Positions 24,313 to 32,064 of a DNA stretch of 64,000 nucleotides are shown here, piece by piece. The first letter of the stretch is position 1. Each line of letters opens with the position of its first letter. The position numbers and the translations under genes are program-made. The notes under the pieces were generated by a model, which saw only the letters and a program-made list of their open reading frames with translations, did no database searches and was not told the DNA's origin. The stretch is from Vicinamibacterales bacterium (GTDB taxonomy: Bacteria; Acidobacteriota; Vicinamibacteria; Vicinamibacterales; SCN-69-37), in the NCBI GenBank assembly GCA_030827135.1, contig JAURFE010000002.1, positions 62,001 to 126,000 on the forward strand, given 5' to 3'.

Positions 24313-24333
24313 ATAATCAGGAACTCTGAATGT

Positions 24334-24409
24334 GGGCCTGTGGCGCAGCTGGGAGCGCGCCTGAATGGCATTCAGGAGGTCACCGGTTCGATCCCGGTCA
24401 GGTCCACCA
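24334..24409 (+). tRNA. tRNA-Ala (anticodon GGC)
   Basis: 76 nt with encoded CCA. The acceptor stem GGGCCTG/CAGGTCC pairs with one G-U. The anticodon stem CCTGA/TCAGG encloses the loop ATGGCAT with anticodon GGC, reading GCC alanine codons. The T arm ACCGG/CCGGT contains GTTCGAT. No intron. Confidence 0.95.
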
Positions 24410-24422
24410 AATTCCCCCCTTC

Positions 24423-24452
24423 TTGACTTGCCCCCGGTGCCGTGCCTAGACT
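24423..24452 (+). promoter_or_regulatory. sigma70-type promoter of the cold-shock gene
   Basis: -35 TTGACT (24423-24428) and -10 TAGACT (24447-24452) with an 18-bp spacer. A start site near 24460 would leave a 5' leader of about 50 nt before the cold-shock gene, enough to fold. Confidence 0.6.
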
Positions 24453-24507
24453 GGCCGCCGGATCTCATTGAATCAATTGGCCCTCGCGGGCCTCGGAGGA
24501 CACAATC

Positions 24508-24714
24508 ATGCCCAATGGCACGATTGCACGGCTGTTGATCGACAAGGGTTTTGGGTTCATTCGTGACGAAAGTGGCGTGGAACACTTCTTCCACCGGTCG
24601 GCCATCCGTGGCGCCGTCTTCGAACTGCTCCGGGAAGGGCAGCGCGTGGATTTCATCGTGGAGGACTCCCCCAAGGGCCCTCGCGCCGGTGAAGTACGCC
24701 TGCTTGACGAGTAG
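24508..24714 (+). CDS. cold-shock domain protein (CspA family)
   Basis: 68 residues, a single cold-shock domain that binds single-stranded RNA or DNA. RNP1 is KGFGFI and RNP2 is VEHFFH, in the order MPNGTIARLLIDKGFGFIR... EHFFHRSAIRG. The RNP2 motif normally reads VFVHxS, so the FFH version is a variant seen in some family members. A GGAGGA ribosome-binding site lies 7 nt before the ATG. It has its own promoter. Confidence 0.93.
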   Translation: MPNGTIARLLIDKGFGFIRDESGVEHFFHRSAIRGAVFELLREGQRVDFIVEDSPKGPRAGEVRLLDE

Positions 24715-24761
24715 CCGCCCCCACACCCCCCCTGATTAATCGATCGCGTAAATGGCGCCTC

Positions 24762-25364
24762 GTGTTGGGCTCCGGGCTGCTGCTCGGGGCCGCCACGATG
24801 GCCGGCGCCGGACGGCTCCTGGTCCGTGTGGACCCGTTCGATGCGGCCGCACCGGCGGATGTCGTGTACGTGCTTGGCGGTTCCCGCGTGGACCGCTGGC
24901 TGGAGGCGGTGGAGATCTATAAAGCGGGCGGCGCACGCCGGATCCTCATCAGCCGCGGCGGTACCGAACGCGCGGAGGCAGTGCTCGCCTCGCAGGGCAT
25001 CATCGTGCCCACCACCGCCGACATGGCGCGCACCCTGATGGTCGACCACCTGGGAGTGCCCGCAGACGCGGTGGAGGTGCTGCGCGACCCCATGGACAAC
25101 ACGGCGCATGAGGCCGTCATGATCGAAGCCCGCGCCCGCCGCGACGGCTGGACCAGAATCGTTGTCATCACCACACGCGCGGCCACCCGCCGCGCCGGCT
25201 ATGCGTTCAGGCGCGTCCTTGGTGACGACATACAGATCGTGATGCGGGACACGCGGTACGACGACTACGACGCCGTTTGGTGGTGGCGCACCCGCGGGGA
25301 CTTCAGACAGACGTTTATCGAATTTCCCAAACTGATGGCCTACTGGCTGGGCCTGGGCGCCTGA
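24762..25364 (+). CDS. YdcF/ElyC-family (DUF218) protein
   Basis: 200 residues from GTG 24762. The DUF218 pattern is clear: VVYVLGGSRVDRWLEAVEIYKAGGARRILIS, then an alpha/beta core with ADMARTLMVDHLGVP and DNTAHEAV, then IVVITTRAATRRA. Members are membrane-anchored proteins linked to envelope biogenesis, with unknown chemistry. The N terminus is a hydrophobic anchor. Translation from CTG 24732 or ATT 24735 would add a basic stretch (NRSRKWR) before that anchor, which is what such anchors usually have, so the true start may be upstream. It is followed by tRNA-Sec. Confidence 0.78.
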   Translation: MLGSGLLLGAATMAGAGRLLVRVDPFDAAAPADVVYVLGGSRVDRWLEAVEIYKAGGARRILISRGGTERAEAVLASQGIIVPTTADMARTLMVDHLGVPADAVEVLRDPMDNTAHEAVMIEARARRDGWTRIVVITTRAATRRAGYAFRRVLGDDIQIVMRDTRYDDYDAVWWWRTRGDFRQTFIEFPKLMAYWLGLGA

Positions 25365-25377
25365 TAGGCTGGTGTCT

Positions 25378-25475
25378 GGAAGCCCCCGGGGCCCGGTGGC
25401 CCTCCCGGTCTTCAAAACCGGTCGCACCCCACCTTTGGTGGGATGGGAGGGTTCGACTCCCTCGGGTTTCCGCCA
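25378..25475 (+). tRNA. selC: tRNA-Sec (anticodon TCA)
   Basis: 98 nt with encoded CCA. The features of selenocysteine tRNA are present: an 8-bp acceptor stem GGAAGCCC/GGGTTTCC, a discriminator G, an anticodon loop CTTCAAA with anticodon TCA reading UGA, a long variable arm (CACCCCACC/GGTGGGATG hairpin) and a T arm with GTTCGACTC. The length is far above that of normal tRNAs. It implies that the genome has selA, selB, selD and at least one selenoprotein; none was identified in this window. Confidence 0.95.
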
Positions 25476-25478
25476 CCC

Positions 25479-26165
25479 TCAAAACCAGTCGGGCGGCACC
25501 GCGGTCAACGTAGGCACGGTCAGGTCAGCGCCCGTGGCACGCAACACGTCCTCGGAGTACATCCCGGTCGCCACGGCGATCGCCCGCGCGCCATGCGCCT
25601 GCGCGCAATCCACATCCAGGGGCGTGTCCCCGATGACCACAATGCGGTCGGGAGTGAAGGAGGCGTGCCCACGCTGCGCGGCCTCCGCAACCGCGACCGG
25701 CACCAGCGCACGGCGCTCGGTATGGTCGTCGCCGAAGGCCCCGAAGGGAAACCGTTCCCACAGATCGAAGTGGCCCAGTTTGAGGGCGGCACCCGCGGCA
25801 AAGTTGCCGGTCAGCAAGCCAATCACCACATCCGTGCGCGCTTCCAGGGCCGTCAGCAGATCCTGCACTCCTGGCAACACCCCCATGGGACGCGAGGCCG
25901 GATCGGCGAGCGCCTCGGGCAGCCGGCGGCAATATTCGTCGCGGACACGGCTGATCGTGCCGGGCTCGGCAGGCTGTCCGATCCTTCGCAGCGCCTCGGA
26001 CACGATCGCGCGATCCGTGCGACCAGCGACCGGCACACCATCGAGGGCATCCGGAGCCCCGAACAAATCCGCAAACGCGCGATTCATCCCTCGCACGCCG
26101 GCACGGCCGGTCTGCACCAGCGTGCCGTCAATATCGAACAGCACCAACGTCACCATATTTTCCAT
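25479..26165 (-). CDS. HAD-superfamily hydrolase, phosphoglycolate-phosphatase-like
   Basis: 228 residues. Motif I is LFDIDGTLVQTG (nucleophile Asp and DxD), motif II is in GLLTGN, and motif IV is IVVIGDTPLDVDCA. The cap is the helical C1 type seen in phosphoglycolate phosphatases and beta-phosphoglucomutases. Substrate cannot be fixed. The start overlaps the end of the degenerate ABC gene by 16 bp, so it is the last gene of a coupled leftward set; its 3' end stops 3 bp from the convergent tRNA-Sec gene. Confidence 0.87.
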   Translation of the reverse strand: MENMVTLVLFDIDGTLVQTGRAGVRGMNRAFADLFGAPDALDGVPVAGRTDRAIVSEALRRIGQPAEPGTISRVRDEYCRRLPEALADPASRPMGVLPGVQDLLTALEARTDVVIGLLTGNFAAGAALKLGHFDLWERFPFGAFGDDHTERRALVPVAVAEAAQRGHASFTPDRIVVIGDTPLDVDCAQAHGARAIAVATGMYSEDVLRATGADLTVPTLTAVPPDWF

Positions 26166-26845
26166 CCGGACCGGGCGGGTTTCAGTGCGCCAGTCCCCGC
26201 ATCAAGCTTCAGCACCGTCCCGCCCAGCGCCTCGACAAACGCGTCGTCTTCGCTGAGGGCGATCCAGGCCAGTTTGCGAGCATCGGCGATCGTCACAAGG
26301 CTCTGTCCGAGTTGCGCGGCATCGGCCGGCGTCAGTGGCGCCGTGACGTGTTCCAGCACCAGCAGCTGCGGCGAGACGGCCAGGGCACGCGCCAGGTGCA
26401 GACGCACACGGTCAGCCGGCGACAGCGACTGCACGGACGCCGACAGCCGTTCGCGGCCAAGTCCGACCTCGTCGGCGAGGTCCGCGACGGCCCGGCGAAT
26501 GTCTTCCGGCACGGGATCGATCGAGAGCGTGAACGGCAACGCGAGGTTCGCCTCGAGGGTCATCGTATCGAGCAACACCGCCCGTCCGGTGACCATGCCG
26601 AACAGGTCCAGCGACTCGAGCCACTCGGTGTCGGTGGCGATGTCGCGGGTGTCGCGGCCGGCAACCGTGACCACGCCCTCGTCGGGAAGCGCCGCGCCAG
26701 TCAGAAGCAGCGAGAACATCTCGGCCGCCTGCGCATCGAAGCCCCGCAGCGTGACGCGTTCGCCCGGCGGCAGTTGCCAGGCGTTGACGCGCAGCGGTCG
26801 CAGCGCCCCGTACTGTTTGCGGATCCCCGAGACCTCAATGAGCAT
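26150..26845 (-). CDS. degenerate ABC ATPase-like protein
   Basis: 231 residues with overall ABC ATPase layout but decayed nucleotide-binding motifs. The start MLIEVSGIRKQYGALRPL is ABC-like. The Walker A position reads LRGFDAQAAEMFSLLLTGA, with no GxxGxGK. The signature region is LSPADRVRLHLARALAV, and Walker B is LLVLEHVTAPL instead of LLLLDEPT. A C-terminal IALSEDDAFVEALGG follows. It therefore probably does not hydrolyse ATP. No permease gene is adjacent. It overlaps the PHP gene (11 bp) and the HAD gene (16 bp). Confidence 0.75.
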   Translation of the reverse strand: MLIEVSGIRKQYGALRPLRVNAWQLPPGERVTLRGFDAQAAEMFSLLLTGAALPDEGVVTVAGRDTRDIATDTEWLESLDLFGMVTGRAVLLDTMTLEANLALPFTLSIDPVPEDIRRAVADLADEVGLGRERLSASVQSLSPADRVRLHLARALAVSPQLLVLEHVTAPLTPADAAQLGQSLVTIADARKLAWIALSEDDAFVEALGGTVLKLDAGTGALKPARSGWKIW

Positions 26846-27677
26846 GGATCGTGAGCCACCCCGCACGCGCGGCCAGCCGTGCATAGTCGGCCGCGGGCAG
26901 GTGGATATGGCCAAACGCTTTTTCGCGTGTGCTGCCCACGCCATGAAAGTCCGATCCACCGGTGACCAGCAGCCCGAGCGAGACGGCGATCTGCCGGTAG
27001 CGCGCGGTGTCGATCGGATCGTGATCGGGGTGATACACCTCAATGGCCTGCAACCCGGCATCGGCCAGTCCGGCGATCAGGTGATCGCGCTGTGACTTGC
27101 CGGGATGCGCCAGCGACGCGACGCCGCCCGCGCGGGTGATGAGTGCCACCACATCGGCGGGTGACGGACCGATGCGCTCGACGAACGCGGGCTTGCCCTC
27201 GCCGAGATACCGGTCAAACGCCTCGCGGATGTCGGCGACGTGTCCGGCCTTCACCAGCGCGGCGGCGGCCATCGGCCGGCCCATGGCGCGACCGGCCAGC
27301 CGTCCCGCGTCGGCCATCGCCGCCGTCAGGTTCACGGGCACGCCGAGGTGGGCGAGCCGTGTGCCGATTTCCTCAAGCCGGCGTAGCCGATCCGCGCGCT
27401 GCCGCGCGAGGAACCCCTGCAGTTCGGCCTGCCCGGGATCAAACCCGTACCCGAGCATGTGCACGTCGCGTCCGCCATCCACGGACGTGATTTCGATGCC
27501 CACATGACAAATCAGACCGGCGTCACGGGCAGCCGCGCGGCAGGCGTCCACACCGGCCGTGGTGTCGTGATCGGTCACGGCCATGATGCGGAGGCCCTTC
27601 GCGGCGGCCTGGGCGACCAGTTCTTCCGGCGTGGACCGCCCATCAGAAGCGGTCGTATGCATGTGGAGATCGATCAT
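26835..27677 (-). CDS. PHP-domain phosphoesterase
   Basis: 280 residues of the PHP family, resembling RNase AM/3',5'-nucleoside bisphosphate phosphatases. Metal-binding motifs are present: DLHMHTTASDG, AVTDHDT, GIEI, SLAHPGK and GSDFHG. These coordinate a trinuclear metal centre for phosphomonoester or nucleotide hydrolysis in the cytoplasm. The start overlaps the stop of the Fur-ferritin gene by 4 bp and the end overlaps the ABC-like gene by 11 bp. Confidence 0.9.
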   Translation of the reverse strand: MIDLHMHTTASDGRSTPEELVAQAAAKGLRIMAVTDHDTTAGVDACRAAARDAGLICHVGIEITSVDGGRDVHMLGYGFDPGQAELQGFLARQRADRLRRLEEIGTRLAHLGVPVNLTAAMADAGRLAGRAMGRPMAAAALVKAGHVADIREAFDRYLGEGKPAFVERIGPSPADVVALITRAGGVASLAHPGKSQRDHLIAGLADAGLQAIEVYHPDHDPIDTARYRQIAVSLGLLVTGGSDFHGVGSTREKAFGHIHLPAADYARLAARAGWLTIHAH

Positions 27678-28645
27678 GTGGCGATCAATCGACGACCCTT
27701 GCGGCCCTTCAGGCTGGCTGTCTGACGTTCCACCAGGCTGCGATACTCGCGAATCAGCAGGTCGAGGTGTTCACGCTCCTCGGCGGCAAATTCCAGGAAG
27801 ATCTGCTTGCCTTCGGATTCCTCGAACCGTTCGCCATACCGCTTGAAGAACTTGTGCGAGCCCCGCTCGCAGCGGATCCCGATCAGCAGCGCCTGCCGAT
27901 CATCCACACCCTTGACGAGTTCCTCGGTGCCGGCGGCAAAGATCCCGTTGGCCGCGCCCTTGAAGAACAGGAACGTCGGGTGCGCCTCCAACTCCGGATC
28001 CGCCTTGACCAACTCGCGATACCGCCGCTCCAGGGTCCCGAGATGCTCTTTCTCTTCTTCGGCGAGACGCCGGAAGACCTTCTTGCCTCGCGCGTCCCTG
28101 GTGATGGCCGCGGCCCGTGTGTAGAACTCAAGTCCGCTGCGCTCGGTCGCAATCGCAATCCGCAACGCGTCGCGCGCAAACAGCGCGTCAGTTGGCGCCG
28201 CGATCCGCTCAGGCTGGCGCCCGGCCTGGCAATCCTCACAGGTGCCGTAGATCTGCAGCACACTCTGCCGCGCCGAAAACCGGCGCGCGTCGGCAATCTC
28301 CTCGATCAACGCCTCGATGTCGGAACTCAGAAACTCAAACGACTGGTTGCAGGCCTTGCAGATGAGGTGAAAGTGCCGCGGATGCCGGTACGAATGTTCG
28401 TAGCGGAACCGGCCTTCGCCGAAGTCCACCTTCTGGGCGATCCCGGCGTCCACCATCCACTGGAGCGTGCGATAGATCGTCGCCCGGCTGATCCGCGCGT
28501 CTTCCGCTCGGATCAGTTCCACCAGTTCGTCAGCGGCCAGATGGCCCTCCTGACGCAGGAAGATTTGGACGATGACATCACGTTTGCCGGAGCGGCGGCC
28601 CCCAGCCGGGCGCAGTTGCTCGACAAACTCCTTGGCGGACTGCAT
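27674..28645 (-). CDS. Fur-family regulator fused to a ferritin/rubrerythrin-like diiron domain
   Basis: 323 residues in two parts. Residues 1-145 are a Fur/PerR-type repressor: a winged helix with ISRATIYRTLQWMVDAGI, the HFHLIC metal region and structural zinc cysteines C96/C99 and C136/C139. Residues 150-320 are a four-helix ferritin-like domain with a full diiron ligand set: E168, E198-x-x-H201, E260, and E290-x-x-H293. The normal Fur length is about 145, so the second half is a real C-terminal extension. The fusion suggests a regulator that senses iron or peroxide through an attached diiron site. It sits 15 bp after an A-type Fe-S carrier gene and overlaps the PHP gene by 4 bp. Confidence 0.9.
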   Translation of the reverse strand: MQSAKEFVEQLRPAGGRRSGKRDVIVQIFLRQEGHLAADELVELIRAEDARISRATIYRTLQWMVDAGIAQKVDFGEGRFRYEHSYRHPRHFHLICKACNQSFEFLSSDIEALIEEIADARRFSARQSVLQIYGTCEDCQAGRQPERIAAPTDALFARDALRIAIATERSGLEFYTRAAAITRDARGKKVFRRLAEEEKEHLGTLERRYRELVKADPELEAHPTFLFFKGAANGIFAAGTEELVKGVDDRQALLIGIRCERGSHKFFKRYGERFEESEGKQIFLEFAAEEREHLDLLIREYRSLVERQTASLKGRKGRRLIAT

Positions 28646-28660
28646 GAACGGTCGTCCGGC

Positions 28661-28990
28661 TTACGCGCTGAACGACGAACCGCAGCCGCAGGTGGACTTG
28701 GCGTTCGGGTTCTTGATGGTGAACCCGCCGCCCATGTTGTTGTCCACGAAGTCCACTTCCGCGCCGCTCAGATACCGCAGGCTGATGGGATCCACCAGCA
28801 GTTTGACGCCGTTGACCTCAAACACCTGATCGGACTCGGCATCCCCTTCGCCTTCATCGATCATCAGGCCGTACTGGAATCCCGAGCACCCGCCGCCCTG
28901 CACGAACACCCGCAGGCCCGCGCCCAGACGTCCCTCCTCCACGAGCAGTTCGGAAATGCGCGATGCCGCAGTTTCAGTCACATTAATCAT
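28661..28990 (-). CDS. A-type Fe-S cluster carrier (ErpA/IscA family)
   Basis: 109 residues. The three invariant cysteines are C35 (GGGCSGFQY) and C101/C103 (STCGCGSSF). They hold a [2Fe-2S] or [4Fe-4S] cluster that is passed to apo-enzymes. Both ErpA and IscA share this pattern, so I leave the symbol blank. It is the first gene of a leftward set with the Fur-ferritin regulator next, a sensible iron-related pairing. A perfect TATAAT lies 7 nt before the ATG. Confidence 0.93.
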   Translation of the reverse strand: MINVTETAASRISELLVEEGRLGAGLRVFVQGGGCSGFQYGLMIDEGEGDAESDQVFEVNGVKLLVDPISLRYLSGAEVDFVDNNMGGGFTIKNPNAKSTCGCGSSFSA

Positions 28991-28997
28991 GTCTTCG

Positions 28998-29003
28998 ATT
29001 ATA
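28998..29003 (-). promoter_or_regulatory. consensus -10 TATAAT of the Fe-S carrier operon
   Basis: TATAAT on the minus strand is separated from the carrier-protein ATG by 7 nt, so the mRNA is probably leaderless. I saw no good -35 and no obvious palindromic Fur box around it. Confidence 0.5.
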
Positions 29004-29032
29004 CGGGGCGGGACTCCAAGTAGGATCCTGGG

Positions 29033-30469
29033 ATGACCTGGCCTGTGTTGCTTGCCGGACAGTGGACCCCCCTGCCGACCTCCCTTGAGGTGCGCAGCCC
29101 CTTTGACGACCGTCTCGTCGGCCTGACGTCGGTGGGCACGGAGACCGACGTGGAGGCGGCGATCGCTGCGGCCGTCACAGCGGCCCCCACGATGCGTGCC
29201 TGGCCCTCCCATGCCCGCGTCCGGACCCTCCGGGCCGTGGCTCAGGCCCTGCGCGCGGACCGGGACGCGTTTGCGCTGCCACTCTCCGACGAGGCCGGAA
29301 AACCCCTGCGCGACGCCCGTATCGAGGTGGAGCGGGCGGCGTTCACCTTTGACACCGCCGCCGACGAGGTCCCCCACATCGGCGGAGACGTGCTGCCGGC
29401 CGACATGATGCCGCACGGTGACGGTCGGCTGGCGATCACGCGCCGGGTTCCCCTCGGCCCCATCGCCGCGATCACGCCCTTCAACTTCCCCCTGCTGCTC
29501 ACCGCGCACAAACTTGCGCCCGCGCTCGCCGCCGGCAATCCGGTGGTGCTCAAGCCGGCCACCAAGACGCCGCTGTCGGCGCTGGGCGTTGCGCGCCTTC
29601 TCCACGACCACGGCGTGCCCCACGGCGGCCTGAGCGTGCTGCCGCTGACGCGCGGCGCGGCCGACCGGCTGGTCACGGACGACCGCTTCCGCCTGCTCAC
29701 GTTCACGGGCTCCGGCGCCGTGGGCTGGGACATGAAGGCCCGCGCAGGTCACAAGCGGGTCGTCCTCGAACTGGGCGGAAACGCGGGCGTCATCATCGAC
29801 GCCTCCGCGGACCTCGACCTCGCCGTGCAGCGCGTCGTCGCCGGCGGATTCGGGTACGCCGGGCAGAGCTGCATTTCCGTCCAACGGGTCTACATGCACG
29901 AGTCGATCGCCGACCTGTTCTCGGCACGGCTCACAGCCGCCGTGGCGGCGCTGAAAGTGGGCGACCCGCGCGACCCGTCCAACGACCTCGGCCCGATGAT
30001 CACCACCGGGGACGTGGACCGCATCGACGCCTGGGTCCGTGACGCCGTGGCGGACGGCGCCCGGGTGCTGACCGGCGGACACAAACTCACCGCCTCGATC
30101 TACGCACCCACGGTGGTCGAGAATATTCCTGCGTACGCGTCACTCTGCCGCGACGAAGTCTTTGCCCCCATTGTCGGCCTGTACCGGTTTTCGAACGTGG
30201 AGGACGCCATCACCGAGGTCAACAATTCGCGGTATGGACTGCAGGCGGGCATCTTCACCGAGCATCTCGGCGCCGCGTTGACCGCGTTTGATCGACTCGA
30301 GGTGGGCGGCGTGCTGGTCAACGATGTGCCGACCTACCGGATGGATTCGCTGCCGTACGGGGGCGTCAAGGATTCCGGGACCGGCCGCGAAGGCCCACGA
30401 TGGGCGATTGAAGAGATGACCGAGCTGAAGATGCTGGTGATCAACCAGCGACTGGAGCGCGCGCAGTGA
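29033..30469 (+). CDS. NAD(P)-dependent aldehyde dehydrogenase
   Basis: 478 residues of the ALDH superfamily. Catalytic residues are in place: N151 (TPFNFPLLL), E246 (VLELGGN) and nucleophile C280 (GYAGQSCISVQRV). The NAD-binding pattern FTGSGAVGW is present. The GQSCISVQR region is like that of lactaldehyde/glycolaldehyde dehydrogenases and non-phosphorylating glyceraldehyde-3-phosphate dehydrogenases, but substrate is not certain. The stop overlaps the GTG of the phosphoglucose isomerase gene (GTGA), and both act in sugar metabolism. Confidence 0.9.
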   Translation: MTWPVLLAGQWTPLPTSLEVRSPFDDRLVGLTSVGTETDVEAAIAAAVTAAPTMRAWPSHARVRTLRAVAQALRADRDAFALPLSDEAGKPLRDARIEVERAAFTFDTAADEVPHIGGDVLPADMMPHGDGRLAITRRVPLGPIAAITPFNFPLLLTAHKLAPALAAGNPVVLKPATKTPLSALGVARLLHDHGVPHGGLSVLPLTRGAADRLVTDDRFRLLTFTGSGAVGWDMKARAGHKRVVLELGGNAGVIIDASADLDLAVQRVVAGGFGYAGQSCISVQRVYMHESIADLFSARLTAAVAALKVGDPRDPSNDLGPMITTGDVDRIDAWVRDAVADGARVLTGGHKLTASIYAPTVVENIPAYASLCRDEVFAPIVGLYRFSNVEDAITEVNNSRYGLQAGIFTEHLGAALTAFDRLEVGGVLVNDVPTYRMDSLPYGGVKDSGTGREGPRWAIEEMTELKMLVINQRLERAQ

Positions 30470-32061
30470 ACGGCCGGATGGTGGCCAGACTGTGGAACAG
30501 GGACGCGTCGGTGTTCGCCGCGGCCTCCGACCCGGCGGTGCGCGCGGCCATCGAACACCGTTTGGGATGGCTTGATGCCCCCGCCGCCATGCGCGCGCAC
30601 CTCGACGAGATTACGAGCGTCACCCGGCAGGTGCAGGCCAACGGCTTCACCGCACTCTGCCTGCTCGGCATGGGCGGCAGTTCGCTCTGCGCGGAGGTCC
30701 TGCGCCAGACGCTGGCCCCCGCCGCCATGCGCACCCACGTCCATGTGCTCGACACCACGGATGAACGCGCCATCGGCCGGGTTTCGGCGTCCCTCACCCC
30801 CGCCACCACCCTCTTCGTCGTCGCCAGCAAGAGCGGCTCGACGATTGAGGTCACCGCGCTCGAGGCGCACTTTCGTCAGTGGGTGGCTGACGCCGGCATT
30901 GCAATCCCCGGCCGGCACTTCATTGCCATCACCGATCCGGACACGTCGCTGGGGGCACATGCCACGGCGCACGGGTATCGGCACACGTTCATCAATCCGG
31001 CTGATATCGGCGGACGGTTCTCCGCGCTCTCGCTGTTTGGGCTGGTCCCGGCCGCCCTCATGGGCATTGATCCGGCATCGCTGCTCGAGTCAGCCGAGAC
31101 GATGGTGGGCGCGTGCCGTCTCGAGGGCGACGACGCGGATGAGAATGCCGGCGTGGTGCTCGGCGAGTTCATGGCGACGCAGGCAAAAGCCGGCCGAGAC
31201 AAACTGACCGTGCTGCTGCCGGACTCGATGGCTGCACTCGGACTCTGGATCGAACAGCTGGTCGCGGAGAGCACCGGAAAACTTGGCACGGGCGTGTTGC
31301 CGATCGTGGACGAACCGGCGGCCGCCGACTTCGCTGAATACGGCAAGGACCGCGCCTTTGTGCTGGTCGCCGATCCTGCGGCCCCCACCGCCGTGTCGCG
31401 CCGGCAGGCGTTGGCCGCTGCCGGCCACCCCGTCCTGCACCTGCAGAGCACGCCGGCCCATCTGGGCGCGGAGTTCTTCCGGTGGGAGTTCGCCACCGCG
31501 ATAGCGGGCATCCTGCTCAACGTCAACCCGTTTGATGAACCCAACGTGCGTGACGCGAAGTCCCGCACGCAGGCCCTGCTCTCGCGCGGTGAACCGCTGC
31601 CGGTGGATCCGCCGCTCGTCGAGCGGCACGGCGTGCTCGGCCGCTCACATCGCCCTGACGGCGTCAATCGCGCCGGGGGTTTTGTGGCGATTCTTGATTA
31701 CATGCCGCAGGACTCCGGGCGTCATGCGGCGGTCGCTCGCGTGCGTGCCGCCATTCGCCGCCGCACAAAGGCCGCGACGACATACGGGGTCGGACCGCGG
31801 TATCTCCACTCCACGGGCCAGTTCCACAAGGGCGGCACCAACGCCGGCCTCTTCCTGTTGCTGACCGCAGACGACGCGGCACAGACGGCGGTGCCCGGCG
31901 CGGACTACACCTTCAGCCGGCTCAAACATGCGCAGGCGCTGGGCGACTACGAGGCGTTGTGTGCGAACGGCCGGCATGTGGTCCACATGCACGTGGCCGA
32001 TGCGCACGCGGACTTCTCCGCGGCGCTGGAACGCCTGATCACGCAGGCGATGGAGCGCTGA
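30466..32061 (+). CDS. pgi: glucose-6-phosphate isomerase, Tal-Pgi type
   Basis: 531 residues; interconverts glucose-6-phosphate and fructose-6-phosphate. SIS-type motifs are visible: LCLLGMGGSSLCAEVLR, VASKSGSTIEV and GGRFSALS. The GMGGSSL block and the C-terminal RYLHSTGQFHKGG resemble the isomerase half of bifunctional transaldolase/phosphoglucose isomerase proteins. Here the transaldolase half is absent, and no tal gene is adjacent. The start could be GTG 30466 (overlapping the dehydrogenase stop) or ATG 30478. It is convergent with fumarase, 3 bp apart. Confidence 0.88.
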   Translation: MNGRMVARLWNRDASVFAAASDPAVRAAIEHRLGWLDAPAAMRAHLDEITSVTRQVQANGFTALCLLGMGGSSLCAEVLRQTLAPAAMRTHVHVLDTTDERAIGRVSASLTPATTLFVVASKSGSTIEVTALEAHFRQWVADAGIAIPGRHFIAITDPDTSLGAHATAHGYRHTFINPADIGGRFSALSLFGLVPAALMGIDPASLLESAETMVGACRLEGDDADENAGVVLGEFMATQAKAGRDKLTVLLPDSMAALGLWIEQLVAESTGKLGTGVLPIVDEPAAADFAEYGKDRAFVLVADPAAPTAVSRRQALAAAGHPVLHLQSTPAHLGAEFFRWEFATAIAGILLNVNPFDEPNVRDAKSRTQALLSRGEPLPVDPPLVERHGVLGRSHRPDGVNRAGGFVAILDYMPQDSGRHAAVARVRAAIRRRTKAATTYGVGPRYLHSTGQFHKGGTNAGLFLLLTADDAAQTAVPGADYTFSRLKHAQALGDYEALCANGRHVVHMHVADAHADFSAALERLITQAMER

Positions 32062-32064
32062 CGG

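Noticed and set aside
25378-25475. tRNA-Sec as an attachment site of an integrated element
   Set aside because: No integrase, no repeated tRNA 3' end and no foreign-looking genes on either side.
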